Notes: generated from the sequence alone by a model not told the origin. 39,444 nucleotides of DNA from CAYLJO01 sp964383905 (GCA_964383905.1 CAYLJO010000033.1:1-39444), one strand, 5' to 3'; shown: positions 18,584-26,932, counted from the stretch's first letter. Translations and numbers: made by a program.

Positions 18584-19721
18584 GGGAATGTATTCTAACT
18601 TGCTGTGGATGATCGACCGCACGCTTATCCATTCAGGATCGGTTATGTGATTTTTGGTCGGTTCTTTGAGGTCCGTGAGGTCTTTCAACGTAATCAAACA
18701 GCCGCGTTGACCTACACCATAACCAACATCGTTCGTCCAATTAGCTCGCGGTATGTCATCAAACGGGTACATAAGCATCCGGTTGGCCCAGGTGTCAACG
18801 CGCGGGTTGTCGGAATCTCTTTTATATACATGCTTCAAGCGGAAAAAGTGTCCGATTTCATGCGCCAGGATTTTTGCCAATGAAAATGTATCATGCCTCT
18901 TGGTCTGGACGAGAATGCCCTGGTTAATAGATAATTTTTTAGCGTGCGTTGGATCAAAGGTGATACCCGTCGTATGAGATCGATTGGGCTCCAGGTAGTC
19001 ATAATTCTCATGAACAAAATAAACGTTGAGTGTATTTGGAATAAAGTTTTCACCACTCAACAAAGTCTTAAGTTCATCATTAACCTTGTTTCCAGGTGTG
19101 GCTATGTTAACCCGTCCGGCTTTGAAGAAAGTGAACTCGTCGCGTTGAAGTGTACCGACCGTCAAAGAGATTCCGCACGGCTGCCAAATTGCTTGGACCA
19201 CTTTAATTACCGCATCAGTGTCCACGGAAGGGGTAAGGCTGTCCCCCCATCATCCCGAATAGTCACCAGATGAGGCGTGAGAATCACGTCGAGCTTCGTG
19301 AATACCCACACGCTCATCGCCGCGATGATCACCCCCTCGTTGCTGCCATACCGAATCTCTAGTTCCGCTGCTTTCGGATCAACTGCGCCGCTTCCATTAA
19401 CCCCGTTTATTTTTAACTGCGCGGTTGAAGATTTGGGGAGTTCATCTTTTCCGTCTACGCCGCTCACGGTCATAACTTTCGGGTCACTACTGGTGACGAA
19501 CAAAGGGGCCTGATCGTCAATCCTCTCCCGCCTCATCTCGACAGAGACAGTCGAGCCTTCGGTGACGCCGACGACCGGCCCTCTGGCGAGACCGTAGCCG
19601 AGGCCGAAGTACCCCGGTCATCGATGTCAGGGTAGTTAAGCTGCGGAGGGCCGGTGACGGCCCGGTGGAAGCTCACCAGTGAGACCCGCTGTTGCTTATA
19701 GACCTCGTACTCGAAGGGCAT
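18569..19721 (-). pseudogene. Metzincin-like metalloprotease gene with two apparent one-base frameshifts
   Basis: Three overlapping frames give one coherent protein of about 383 residues if one G is added to the GGGG run near 19619 and one to the GGGGGG run near 19243-19248. The first join reads DIDDR-GYFGLGYGLARGPVVG and the second TIRDDGG-DSLTPSVDTDAV. The N-terminal two thirds look like a beta-sandwich (VTSSDPKVMTVSGV, AELEIRYGSNEGVIIAAMSVWV). The C-terminal part has the zinc motif HEIGHFFRLKH, an HExxHxxxxxH with Arg in place of the usual Gly, followed by a Met-turn-like NRMLMYPF. ATG 19721 has GAGGAG about 6 bases upstream. Both shifts are single-base losses in G runs, so sequencing error and real decay are both possible. 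Confidence 0.65.
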
Positions 19722-19869
19722 GATCAACTCCTCGCCAATTACTCGTTTGCTTTAACTCACCAAGGAAGTCTTGCCGGTCGTCATGACGCGGGCTCAACTC
19801 ACGCGCCTCAATCCTCAGGCCCGCCTGTCGGCTTCCTGACTCAACCCCACTACCAACCGGCACCGTCAT
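19696..19869 (-). CDS. Possible 57-residue protein between two broken genes
   Basis: An ATG at 19869 overlaps the corrected stop of the small secreted-protein gene upstream as ATGA, and the frame runs to 19696, overlapping the metalloprotease start. The sequence MTVPVGSGVESGSRQAGLRI is followed by a charged region with ARELSPRHDDRQDFLGELKQ. Translational coupling is the only argument for it. It resembles nothing I know and may be chance. Confidence 0.2.
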   Translation of the reverse strand: MTVPVGSGVESGSRQAGLRIEARELSPRHDDRQDFLGELKQTSNWRGVDHALRVRGL

Positions 19870-20044
19870 CTAGTCGCATCGGCGCGGCGAGCATATCGCA
19901 TAAAATTTCTGACCGCCTGAGCCGGCGCTCCCGACAAGCCGTCGCCACCCCATTGCTCCAGAACGACCGGGGCGACGCCTGTGCCCAAGCGCTCTGGAGG
20001 GCGAGGGCCAGCAGCCCGGCCGTTAAACATAATCTTCTTTTCAT
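19866..20044 (-). pseudogene. Small secreted protein, apparently frameshifted
   Basis: A strong ribosome site (AAGGAAG, 6 bases upstream) precedes MKRRLCLTAGLLALALQSAWAQA, a good signal peptide with an AQA cleavage site. Directly after it the frame becomes arginine-rich and unconvincing. Adding one C to the CCCC run near 19980 restores ASPPVVLEQWGGDGLSGAPA and a stop at 19866, giving 59 residues. It shares the one-base G/C-run loss pattern of the metalloprotease gene next to it. The function is unknown. Confidence 0.4.
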
Positions 20045-20475
20045 CCTTGGCTTCCTTTAATAAATCAATCGGTCGGGGGTCGGTCTGCCTCAGGCAGCGC
20101 TCCCTGATTCTGTGGGTCAACGCTTGTTGGCCTCACCAGCTAAGGCGTAAGCGGGGACGAAAACCTATCACCGGAGCACAAACTTTTTTTATGGGTGGTG
20201 TTGAGGCCCGAAGGCCTCGGCTGCCTTAAAAGCGCTCGGGAGAGGCATGCAGCGGGATCGGGCCGCATCCCGCAAGTGCCAGGACTATCATCGGCCGCCG
20301 CGGCGGTTGGTGAATCGGCCGCCTCCCCGGTTAATCGGGCGAGAACATTAATCGGAAAAGAGGAGCGCGCCTACCGCCAAGGGCTGAGTGCGCTTCTCAA
20401 CAACTGCGCCGCAATTGCCCTGGAACTGTTTCAGCCATGCCGGTCGGATTGATAAAGAAACGCCATGCAGGGCTT
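20045..20475. other. Region before gap 2, no recognised gene
   Basis: No convincing gene is seen in these 431 bases. A hairpin GAGGCC-CGAA-GGCCTC (20203-20218) forms a UUCG-type tetraloop on the minus strand. The last 128 bases are open on the minus strand but do not resemble the missing part of Hen1. Confidence 0.45.
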
Positions 20476-20575
20476 NNNNNNNNNNNNNNNNNNNNNNNNN
20501 NNNNNNNNNNNNNNNNNNNNNNNNNNNNNNNNNNNNNNNNNNNNNNNNNNNNNNNNNNNNNNNNNNNNNNNNNNN
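20476..20575. other. Assembly gap 2 (100 N)
   Basis: These are exactly 100 N, a placeholder length. Unlike gap 1 the flanks share no terminal overlap that I can see. The Hen1 reading frame entering from the right has no continuation on the left, so an unknown amount of sequence is missing and the join itself is less secure. Confidence 0.95.
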
Positions 20576-21625
20576 GCGCTCCCTCAGCCTGTCAGGTAAG
20601 TAATCCAGGTGAAGGCGCTCCGCGGCGACCTCTAATGCTCTATAAGAGACGTCCATTCCGACGATCTCGTCAAATCCTCTGTCTTCAAACAGCGCCCGCA
20701 GCAGCCTTCCTTCGCCGCAACCAAGATCAATGACCCGTTTCGCGCCGCAGCCCTTTAACGCTGCCGTCACAGCGCTCAGGCGCTGCTCGTTCAAGCTGAG
20801 GGGCCTCTCGACGGCCTCCTCTTCATGATCATGAATCTTTTCGGCAGCGTCCGGATCAGGGCTCTCCTCGTCCACCAGCCGGGCCAGCGCTTCGCGGGCG
20901 AGGCTTCGCCGGTATTTTAGATACCGGTTGGCAATCGCTTCCTTCTCAGGATGGTCCGCGAGCCAGCCCTCGCCAAAACGTAAAAGCTTCTCGACCTCCT
21001 CGTCGCCCACCCAATAATGCTTCTCGTTGTCCAACACCGGGATGAGAACGTAGAGGTGTGTGAGCAGGTCGCGCAAACGTAACCGGCTGCTGAGCGTGAC
21101 CGTGTAGTATGCGCTCTCTCCCCATTCGGGAAACTTTTCGTCAAACGCGTGCCGCTCCGCGATTACCTCGTAGCCTAACGGCTCGAAAAGTCTCTGTAAA
21201 AAATCTTCACCGCCGCGGCAAGGCAGGACAGAGATTTTTGCCTTGAGCGGCAGCGCCGTCTCGGCCAATTCCTGGCGACCTTTACTCCTCCCCGCCAACG
21301 CGCTGCCAAACACCTGCGCGATCGCCACGCTTAAAAATGAAGACGCGACGTAAGGACGGTCGTTGACGTATTGATCGAGTGTTCGACCTTCTCCCGACGG
21401 CCCCCGGCGATTTCGCACGAGCCCCACCGGATCGACATCCAGAAGTAGCGCGGCCGTGCAGCGCTCGGCGCTTGCTTCCGGATAGAAGACGTGCGCCTGG
21501 CCGAAAGAGAGGGTGAACGACTGGACGCGCGCCGGATTTTTGTGCAACAGGTAGCCCAGGTCTGTCGCCGGTGGGTGAGTATTGGTAATAGTCAAAAGCC
21601 TCACAACGGTCCCGCGCCTTAACAT
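20576..21625 (-). CDS. hen1: 3'-terminal RNA ribose 2'-O-methyltransferase Hen1, 3' end missing in gap
   Basis: Bacterial Hen1 methylates the 2'-OH of the 3' end of broken RNA before the Pnkp enzyme repairs it, protecting the repaired RNA from renewed cleavage. The N-terminal domain is clear: LLTITNTHPPATDLGYLLHKNP, then VQSFTLSFGQAHVFYPEAS and the ALLLDVDPVGLVR segment. The methyltransferase domain begins with AKRVIDLGCGEGRLLRAL and MDVSYRALEVA, and breaks off at the gap after LPDRLRER, before the metal-binding catalytic residues. The start is uncertain: ATG 21625, or GTG 21604, which is closer to the usual family N-terminus. The partner gene pnkp is usually downstream and would lie in or beyond the gap. 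An M28 peptidase gene is divergent from it. Confidence 0.9.
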
Positions 21626-21704
21626 CAAAACGCTGTTTATTTCGACGAGCTACGCCAGCGCATAGCTCGTCCGACCCATCTCTTGCTCCGGAACGGGCGA
21701 GCTT

Positions 21705-22628
21705 TTGGAAGTAGCCTGGGCTCTCGTCACTCAACCACTACTGTGGGGCGTGGACGTGACAAGCCCCGCCGCCATCGATCCCATGCGGTTAGAGGCACAT
21801 GTCCGAATGCTCTCCGAGACGCTATTCCCGCGAGACGAAACGCACCCCGAAAACCTGGACCGCGTCGCCTTCTATATTCACAAGCAATTTGAGCAAGGGA
21901 AGGGGACAGTGTCAGAACAGCACTACGAAGTTCAAGGTAAAACATACCGGAACGTGATTGCGCTGTTTGGGCCCGAGACGAAGGAGCGAATCGTCGTTGG
22001 CGCCCATTATGATACTGCCGGTGAGCGCCCCGGGGCGGACGACAATGCCAGCGGGGTCGCCGGGCTTCTTGAGCTGGCACGCTTGCTCGGCGCTACCCCG
22101 CTTCCCATACGTGTCGAGCTGGTGGCGTACACGCTGGAAGAGCCTCCTTATTTTCGCACCCGTCAAATGGGAAGCGCGGTCCATGCCACCTCCCTCAAGA
22201 AGGAAGGCGCTGCCGTCCGCGCCATGTTTTCATTAGAGATGATGGGATACATTAATGATACGGTTGGCAGCCAGGGCTTCCCATCGCCCATCCTCAGAGC
22301 GTTCTACCCGTCACAAGGGAATTTCATTGCTGTCGTGGGAACGCTCGGTGAAGGGTTACTGGTGCGTCGCGTGAAAAAAGCGATGCGCGGTGCCTCCCGG
22401 CTTCCGGTCTACTCCATCAATGCTCCGACGTTTATTCCCGGAATTGATTTCTCAGACCAGCTTAATTACTGGGAGAATGGATACCACGCGCTGATGGTAA
22501 CGGACACGGCGTTCTACCGAAACAGGGCGTATCACACGATGCAGGACACGCCCGAAAGGCTTGACTACAGGCGCATGGCGATGGTGGTCGAAGGCATCTA
22601 TGCCGCGGTTCTCAATTTGGCGCAGTAA
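21705..22628 (+). CDS. M28-family metallopeptidase (aminopeptidase-like)
   Basis: This 307-residue protein has the two-zinc peptidase core of family M28. The first ligand His and Asp lie in IVVGAHYDTAGERPGADDNASG, the general base and metal-bridging acids lie in YTLEEPPYF and SLEMMGY, and the last His lies in AYHTMQDTPERLDYRRM. It should release N-terminal residues from peptides. The longest frame begins at TTG 21705; GTG about 21750 or ATG 21783 would remove a poorly conserved leader, so the start is uncertain. No export signal is evident. It is divergent from hen1. Confidence 0.88.
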   Translation: MEVAWALVTQPLLWGVDVTSPAAIDPMRLEAHVRMLSETLFPRDETHPENLDRVAFYIHKQFEQGKGTVSEQHYEVQGKTYRNVIALFGPETKERIVVGAHYDTAGERPGADDNASGVAGLLELARLLGATPLPIRVELVAYTLEEPPYFRTRQMGSAVHATSLKKEGAAVRAMFSLEMMGYINDTVGSQGFPSPILRAFYPSQGNFIAVVGTLGEGLLVRRVKKAMRGASRLPVYSINAPTFIPGIDFSDQLNYWENGYHALMVTDTAFYRNRAYHTMQDTPERLDYRRMAMVVEGIYAAVLNLAQ

Positions 22629-22653
22629 CAGACCTGCCAAAGATCAGCTCTCA

Positions 22654-22785
22654 ATGAACATGGAAGAAAGAGAGGAGTACCTGCGTCTAATAGCTGTACG
22701 CAGCACAGGATTTGAAACCAGCGTTTCCTTAAACCCTGTCTACCAGGCAACGGGATTAATCACTGAAGGAGGTCTTAACCCATGA
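22654..22785 (+). CDS. Possible 43-residue upstream frame coupled to the next gene
   Basis: An ATG at 22654 opens a frame (MNMEEREEYLRLIAVRSTGF onward) whose TGA overlaps the next gene start as ATGA at 22782-22785. The strong AAGGAGGT of the next gene lies inside it. There is no good ribosome site before this ATG, so it may be only an open stretch of leader. Confidence 0.2.
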   Translation: MNMEEREEYLRLIAVRSTGFETSVSLNPVYQATGLITEGGLNP

Positions 22786-23597
22786 TCCGTCACGTGCTTC
22801 GCTCTCTCTTCCTTACTCTGGCCACTCTTACTTCCCTGATCGCGCTCGACCAGATTGCTATCGCGGGGCCGCCCCTTCTTTGCCATCCCCTGGAGATCGG
22901 CGATGCCCGCTCTTTGCCCTGGGGCGGCTCGCCCTGGCGCGCGGTCAAAGCTGATTATGACCTTAATCGGTTGGTGGAGGACACCCTGGCGTTACTCGGG
23001 CCTGAAACACCTGTGATTGTGCGAATGGAGACGCTCCGCCGCGCGACAATTTACGCAGTGTGGGCAATGAAGGATGAGAAGGTCGGCTACCCAATCAAGG
23101 ACTTGAAGGTTGCCAACGAATTGCTGTCGCGCTTGACCGATCGCGTGCGCGATGCGGAGGGGAAAGGACGCGCACAGTCACTAGCCCTGTTTGATGCCGG
23201 GTACCTGGTGGAGAGCTACAGGCAAGCGGCGGCCGTCGCCAATATTAAAGAGAGTGGACTTGACGGCTACGCATGGGTTACCAAAGCTATTAAACTGAGC
23301 GGAGGCGATCCCGAGATGGAATTCGCCGCGGCGCTCATTACATTAAGCCCTCGGCGTGACACTCACCGTGAGCACCTCGAGAAAGCCGTCGCCGGCGCAA
23401 CCAATGATCCTTTGTTAGCCCGCAACATTGCCAGTCACTTCGGTCATGTTGATAAACGAGAGGCGTCGGGTGCGACATTTATCCGGCAGTACGCTCTCAG
23501 TCCAAGGCTCCTCACCACACTCTTATTTGGCACGTGTTTGGTACTATTCGGTGTTGTTATCCGCAAGCGCCGAAAGGCAAACGAGTACAAGTTATAG
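22782..23597 (+). CDS. Exported protein of unknown function with C-terminal membrane anchor
   Basis: I do not recognise the family by name. The 271-residue protein has a signal peptide (LFLTLATLTSLIALDQIAIAG), then the motif LLCHPLEIGDARSLPWGG and a helical domain (about 60-230) that reads like tetratricopeptide-type helix pairs. It ends with one membrane helix (LLTTLLFGTCLVLFGVVIRK) and a basic tail (KRRKANEYKL). The domain would therefore sit outside the cytoplasmic membrane, anchored at its C-terminus. A perfect AAGGAGGT lies 8 bases before the ATG. I recall the CHPxxIGxAxSLPW stretch from other Acidobacteriota proteins, but this has not been checked. Confidence 0.8.
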   Translation: MIRHVLRSLFLTLATLTSLIALDQIAIAGPPLLCHPLEIGDARSLPWGGSPWRAVKADYDLNRLVEDTLALLGPETPVIVRMETLRRATIYAVWAMKDEKVGYPIKDLKVANELLSRLTDRVRDAEGKGRAQSLALFDAGYLVESYRQAAAVANIKESGLDGYAWVTKAIKLSGGDPEMEFAAALITLSPRRDTHREHLEKAVAGATNDPLLARNIASHFGHVDKREASGATFIRQYALSPRLLTTLLFGTCLVLFGVVIRKRRKANEYKL

Positions 23598-23777
23598 TAG
23601 TCGGGCGAGTAGGAGCGTTGTTAGAGCCGATCCTGATAATCCATCGGCATTCTGGTTATGATCGATTAAGTAAATCTCGGCCAGATAATCGACCGGCACG
23701 ATGACTAGAAGACCTCCATGCCGATTATTGACCGGAGGCTAAAGTCGGGCTACGTGCTGATTTATAGTGCTTGACGC

Positions 23778-23806
23778 AGCTAATGCCCTTCGGGTTATTA
23801 GCCGCT
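23778..23806. repeat. Hairpin with UUCG tetraloop
   Basis: GCAGCTAATGCCC pairs with GGTTATTAGCCGC around a TTCG loop closed by C-G, with two mismatches and one wobble. It is the first of two consecutive hairpins in the 435-base region before the response regulator. Confidence 0.5.
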
Positions 23807-23819
23807 GTTCAGGAGGGTT

Positions 23820-23865
23820 GGCACATACCGGGTATTGTGGATACTCACAGTACCCCGTATGTGCC
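23820..23865. repeat. 20-bp inverted repeat with 6-base loop
   Basis: The arm 23820-23839 (GGCACATACCGGGTATTGTG) pairs with 23846-23865 around the loop GATACT, with one mismatch and one wobble. No T run follows, so it is not a standard terminator. It lies about 170 bases before the response-regulator start. Apart from this and the neighbouring hairpin I see no gene in 23598-24032. Confidence 0.7.
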
Positions 23866-24032
23866 TTCGTCTTTATCGATAGCCGTATGAGCCTCCGGGG
23901 CTTCCCATTCCGTGCCGGATCGCCACCCGGTGGGGTGTCCTTGAAGTTGCGCGCCGAGGACGGTATAATCCGCCCCACTACATCAAAACCATTCATTAAG
24001 AGCCTGCGTAATCCCAAGGGGAGTATCGTGCA

Positions 24033-24416
24033 ATGATTAAGGGAAACGGTGCTGAGCGGACAATTCTCCTTGTCGAGGACTTCGACGACACCCGCCTGAT
24101 GATGAAGATGATGCTGGAGACGCAAGGATATCGAGTCGTCGAGGCCGTCGATGGCCGGGAGGCGGTGGAATTCGCCCGCCATGAATGCCCGGACCTGATT
24201 TTGATGGACGTCAGCCTTCCGGTGCTCGACGGATTATCTGCCACCCGCTTAATCCGTAAAATCGAAGAGATTTGCGACGTCCCGATCGTGGCGGTGACCG
24301 CTCATTGCAGGGACGGGATCCATGCCGAGGCACTTGACGCGGGTTGCAACGAGTTCATGCCGAAGCCGATTGATTTCAACAAGCTGGATAATATTCTGGG
24401 TCGTTTTCTGGCCTAG
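24033..24416 (+). CDS. Single-domain response regulator (CheY-like receiver)
   Basis: This 127-residue stand-alone receiver has all key residues: the acidic pair Glu15/Asp16 (LLVEDFDD), phospho-acceptor Asp59 (LILMDVSLP), Thr89 (VAVTA) and Lys111 (FMPKPID). It has no output domain, so it must act by protein contact or as a phosphate carrier in a phosphorelay. No kinase gene is adjacent; the nearest histidine kinase in the window is about 10 kb away. The ribosome site is modest (GGGGAG, about 11 bases upstream). Confidence 0.93.
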   Translation: MIKGNGAERTILLVEDFDDTRLMMKMMLETQGYRVVEAVDGREAVEFARHECPDLILMDVSLPVLDGLSATRLIRKIEEICDVPIVAVTAHCRDGIHAEALDAGCNEFMPKPIDFNKLDNILGRFLA

Positions 24417-24545
24417 ACCTGAATTTATAGACCACCTGGGCTCTTCTTTTTGCCCTGATCTACCGCAGCAATTCTTTTGTCATCTGTACGGAAGCGTACC
24501 GACGGCCATTCCCTTTATTAGGTATAGTCCATCCCACTTCAGAGC

Positions 24546-24725
24546 GTGTGAACAGGGTCTGTCACGACTTATTGTCAGGGTGGCGTTGACTTTTAAGGTG
24601 TGCGGGTCCCGGCGCTTAACGTTACTGTAAGGAACAAGTATAGGGGAAAGGGCAGAAGGGGATCCATTCTTATGGGATCTCCCCTTCTGCCCCTTTTTTA
24701 TTACCGGTGCGAACAGGGTGTGCCA
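24546..24725. repeat. Pair of 19-base imperfect direct repeats
   Basis: GTGTGAACAGGGTCTGTCA (24546-24564) recurs as GTGCGAACAGGGTGTGCCA (24707-24725) with three differences. The copies flank the terminator hairpin. No gene is visible between the response-regulator stop and the convergent small gene. Confidence 0.45.
24647..24699 (+). terminator. Strong intrinsic terminator
   Basis: GGGCAGAAGGGG pairs perfectly with CCCCTTCTGCCC. An inner ATCC/GGAT extension and a small loop complete the hairpin, which is followed by TTTTTT. It lies 230 bases after the response-regulator stop and ends transcription running towards the convergent ligD operon. The distance leaves room for a small RNA. Confidence 0.88.
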
Positions 24726-24734
24726 ATTAGAACC

Positions 24735-24762
24735 TGTTGGGCTACGCCAACGTGGCCCAACA
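24735..24762 (-). terminator. Stable hairpin after the ligD operon
   Basis: TGTTGGGC-T-ACG pairs with CGT-G-GCCCAACA around the loop CCAA, giving 12 pairs with one wobble. It starts 8 bases after the stop of the 66-residue protein. A T run is lacking, so it may act as a 3'-end stabiliser or a factor-assisted terminator. Confidence 0.55.
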
Positions 24763-24770
24763 CATCCGGT

Positions 24771-24971
24771 CTACCTGCTGCGTTTCTGGTCACCCCGGTC
24801 ACCCTGCCCCGGAGGCACCTTGGTTTTTGCTTTACGCCGGACGTCCTGTGACAGTGAGCGACTAACGTCATCGACCTCTTCAAATCGACCTTTTTCGTCG
24901 CGCCGCACGTAACGCTTGTCATTTCCTGTATCGATCAACTCACGTTTGCTTGCGCCCTTCTTAGTTGGCAT
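24771..24971 (-). CDS. Small basic conserved protein in the ligD operon
   Basis: This 66-residue highly charged protein starts MPTKKGASKRELIDTG and continues with KRYVRRDEKGRFEEVDDVSRSLSQD and a Lys/Gly-rich tail. I recall near-identical small proteins of unknown function in many soil bacteria. It has no membrane segment or cysteines. It lies 38 bases after ligD with a strong GGGAGGGAAGG ribosome site, so cotranscription is likely. A nucleic-acid-binding accessory role in end-joining would fit charge and context, but this is inference only. Confidence 0.75.
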   Translation of the reverse strand: MPTKKGASKRELIDTGNDKRYVRRDEKGRFEEVDDVSRSLSQDVRRKAKTKVPPGQGDRGDQKRSR

Positions 24972-25009
24972 ATACCTTCCCTCCCTTTATCGAGTAAATT
25001 TGAGCGAAC

Positions 25010-26614
25010 TCAGGCCCTCGCCCGTTGAGCCCCCGGTTTCTTCGCTAATTCCTTCACCGCATTGATCGCGTCCCCCAGGCCCTGCTTTTTGCTCAGCACC
25101 GGTTTGAAGAGATCGCCTTTCCGCGCCAACCGCCGGGACATATTTTTGATCGAAAAATCTTGAATACCGATCTTCTGGCGTTTGACTTCGTTCCAGTCTA
25201 AGGGAGCGGAAACAGTCGCACCGGCACGCGGCCGCACGGAATAGGGGGCCACCACCGACTTGCCCCGCGCGTTCTGCATGTGATCGACGTAGATGCTTCC
25301 GCGTTTGCGTTTCTTCAACGAACGCTCCACCGTCGCAACCCGGGGGTTCTCCGCCGCCACCAGAGTGGCCACCTGCTCGGCGAAATCCGCCACCTGCTCA
25401 TAACTGTATTCGGGCCTGATCGGTACGTAGACGTGGATTCCTCTTGATCCTGAGGTCTTGGCATAGCATTCAAGCCCCAGACCCTTGAGAATATCTTTGA
25501 CGCTGAGCGCGACCTCACAGATCGTGCCGAAGGCAATGCCTTCTCCCGGATCAAGATCGAAAACGAACCAGTCGGGATGGTCCAGGCTGCCAAGGCGCGA
25601 GTGCCAGGGATGGCGCTCGATGGCGCCGAGATTGGCCATATAGAGTAAAGTCGCCAGCCCCCCGCCGACGATGTAATCCACCACATGCCCTTCCTCGACC
25701 TCCAGCGAAGCAGTTTTCACGTAATCTGGCGCCTGATCAATATTATGCTGGTGAAAGGAGTTTCCCTTGATCCCGTCCGGATACCGCTTCATGATGAGGG
25801 GCCGATCTTTGAGGTAAGGCAGAATGTATTTTGACACCTCGTAGTAATATCTGATGAGATCGCCTTTGGTGTAGCCCTCTTCCGGCCAGTAAATCTTATC
25901 GAGATTTGTCAGCTTAACGATGTCCTGACCGATTTTGACATTAAGGTCTCCGCTTAATTCCGTTGATTTAAAAGTCCGGCTCGCCGAGACAGCTTTGCCG
26001 GATTCCCCATCCGCTCGCGTACGATATTTTTTTACCCCCTTTTTGGGAGCGCGTTGGTCGCCCGTGGCGCGTTCCTTTTTTTGAGTCCTGTTGTTTTCGC
26101 CGTCAGTATTCAGCAGCGTCTCCAGTTTCCAACCCGGCTTGGCGAATTCATCCCGGCCCTTAATGAGCAGCCACTGCCCTTCCCTTCCGCCGAGCCGCAC
26201 CAGGTTGAACTCGCCCCGGAGTTTTTCGCCGTGGAGACGGAACTTAAGCTTCCCTTCGTCCAGTTGCTTGAGCGGATCGCCTTTGGCTAACAGCTCGTAA
26301 GTGCCCGTATCCCAGATCATGTGCTCGCCCGCGCCGTAGTTGCCCTCGGGTATGTGTCCTTCAAACTTTAAATATTCAACCGGGTGATCTTCCGTTGCGA
26401 CTGCGAGCCTCTTCTCACTCGGATCAAGCGACGGCCCTCTTCGAATGGACCATGATTTGAGGAGCCCTCCCATCTCGAGCCTGAAATCAAAATGGAGCAT
26501 CGAGGCGTGGTGCTCCTGCACCACGAACCGGTGTCGGTTGGTCTTTGCAAGCTTTCCCCTCGGCTCAGGCGTGCGCCTGAAATCCCTCTTCTCGTGGTAA
26601 GTTTCCAGCCCCAT
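25010..26614 (-). CDS. ligD: LigD-type end-joining protein: 3'-phosphoesterase plus polymerase, no ligase domain
   Basis: The 534 residues contain two of the three LigD domains. The N-terminal 3'-phosphoesterase (about 1-165) shows FVVQEHHASMLHFDFRLEMGG with catalytic His and Asp, SWSIRRGPS and EGNYGAGEHMIWDTG. A charged linker leads to the primase-like polymerase (about 235-510), which has KLTNLDKIYWPEEGYTKGDL, the catalytic DxD in WFVFDLDPGEG and TSGSRGIHVYVP. These domains clean 3' ends and add nucleotides at double-strand breaks. The ATP-dependent ligase domain found in Mycobacterium or Pseudomonas LigD is absent. A separate ligase gene lies about 1 kb away. The start is ATG 26614, with little Shine-Dalgarno sequence. 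Confidence 0.95.
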   Translation of the reverse strand: MGLETYHEKRDFRRTPEPRGKLAKTNRHRFVVQEHHASMLHFDFRLEMGGLLKSWSIRRGPSLDPSEKRLAVATEDHPVEYLKFEGHIPEGNYGAGEHMIWDTGTYELLAKGDPLKQLDEGKLKFRLHGEKLRGEFNLVRLGGREGQWLLIKGRDEFAKPGWKLETLLNTDGENNRTQKKERATGDQRAPKKGVKKYRTRADGESGKAVSASRTFKSTELSGDLNVKIGQDIVKLTNLDKIYWPEEGYTKGDLIRYYYEVSKYILPYLKDRPLIMKRYPDGIKGNSFHQHNIDQAPDYVKTASLEVEEGHVVDYIVGGGLATLLYMANLGAIERHPWHSRLGSLDHPDWFVFDLDPGEGIAFGTICEVALSVKDILKGLGLECYAKTSGSRGIHVYVPIRPEYSYEQVADFAEQVATLVAAENPRVATVERSLKKRKRGSIYVDHMQNARGKSVVAPYSVRPRAGATVSAPLDWNEVKRQKIGIQDFSIKNMSRRLARKGDLFKPVLSKKQGLGDAINAVKELAKKPGAQRARA

Positions 26615-26932
26615 AATTTTTTACGCCAATCTCTTTCGCGTGGACGGTTCTCCTTCGCCGCTGCCTCCGCCATCGTGTAGTTCTGATACAGTCATGCACA
26701 CCCCGAACGTCTCGATATAAAGCATATACTAAACATCAGAAGGCTCGACCTTCATTTAGCAAGAGGGGTGCCGAACATTTAATCAAAGGGCTTGACCCCA
26801 CAAGATTAAAGAGTCGCTGATTCGCCTCACGACGTAAAATGTGACGGGACACGAAAGGTAACATACACCGGGGCGAGCCTTATGTACGCAACCGTACGCA
26901 AGGCGCTTTTAACATCAGTTAAAGAATTTACC
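26615..26932. other. Intergenic region with one hairpin
   Basis: No gene is supported here. GCCTT-AT-GTACG-CAAC-CGTAC-GC-AAGGC (26877-26902) forms a hairpin followed by GCTTTT on the plus strand. It lies 30 bases after the uracil-DNA glycosylase stop and could help end that transcript. Confidence 0.45.

Noticed and set aside
20348..20475. Open minus-strand frame beyond gap 2 as the C-terminus of Hen1
   Set aside because: The 41 residues do not resemble the Hen1 methyltransferase end, and the join exists only because the N run carries no stop codon.
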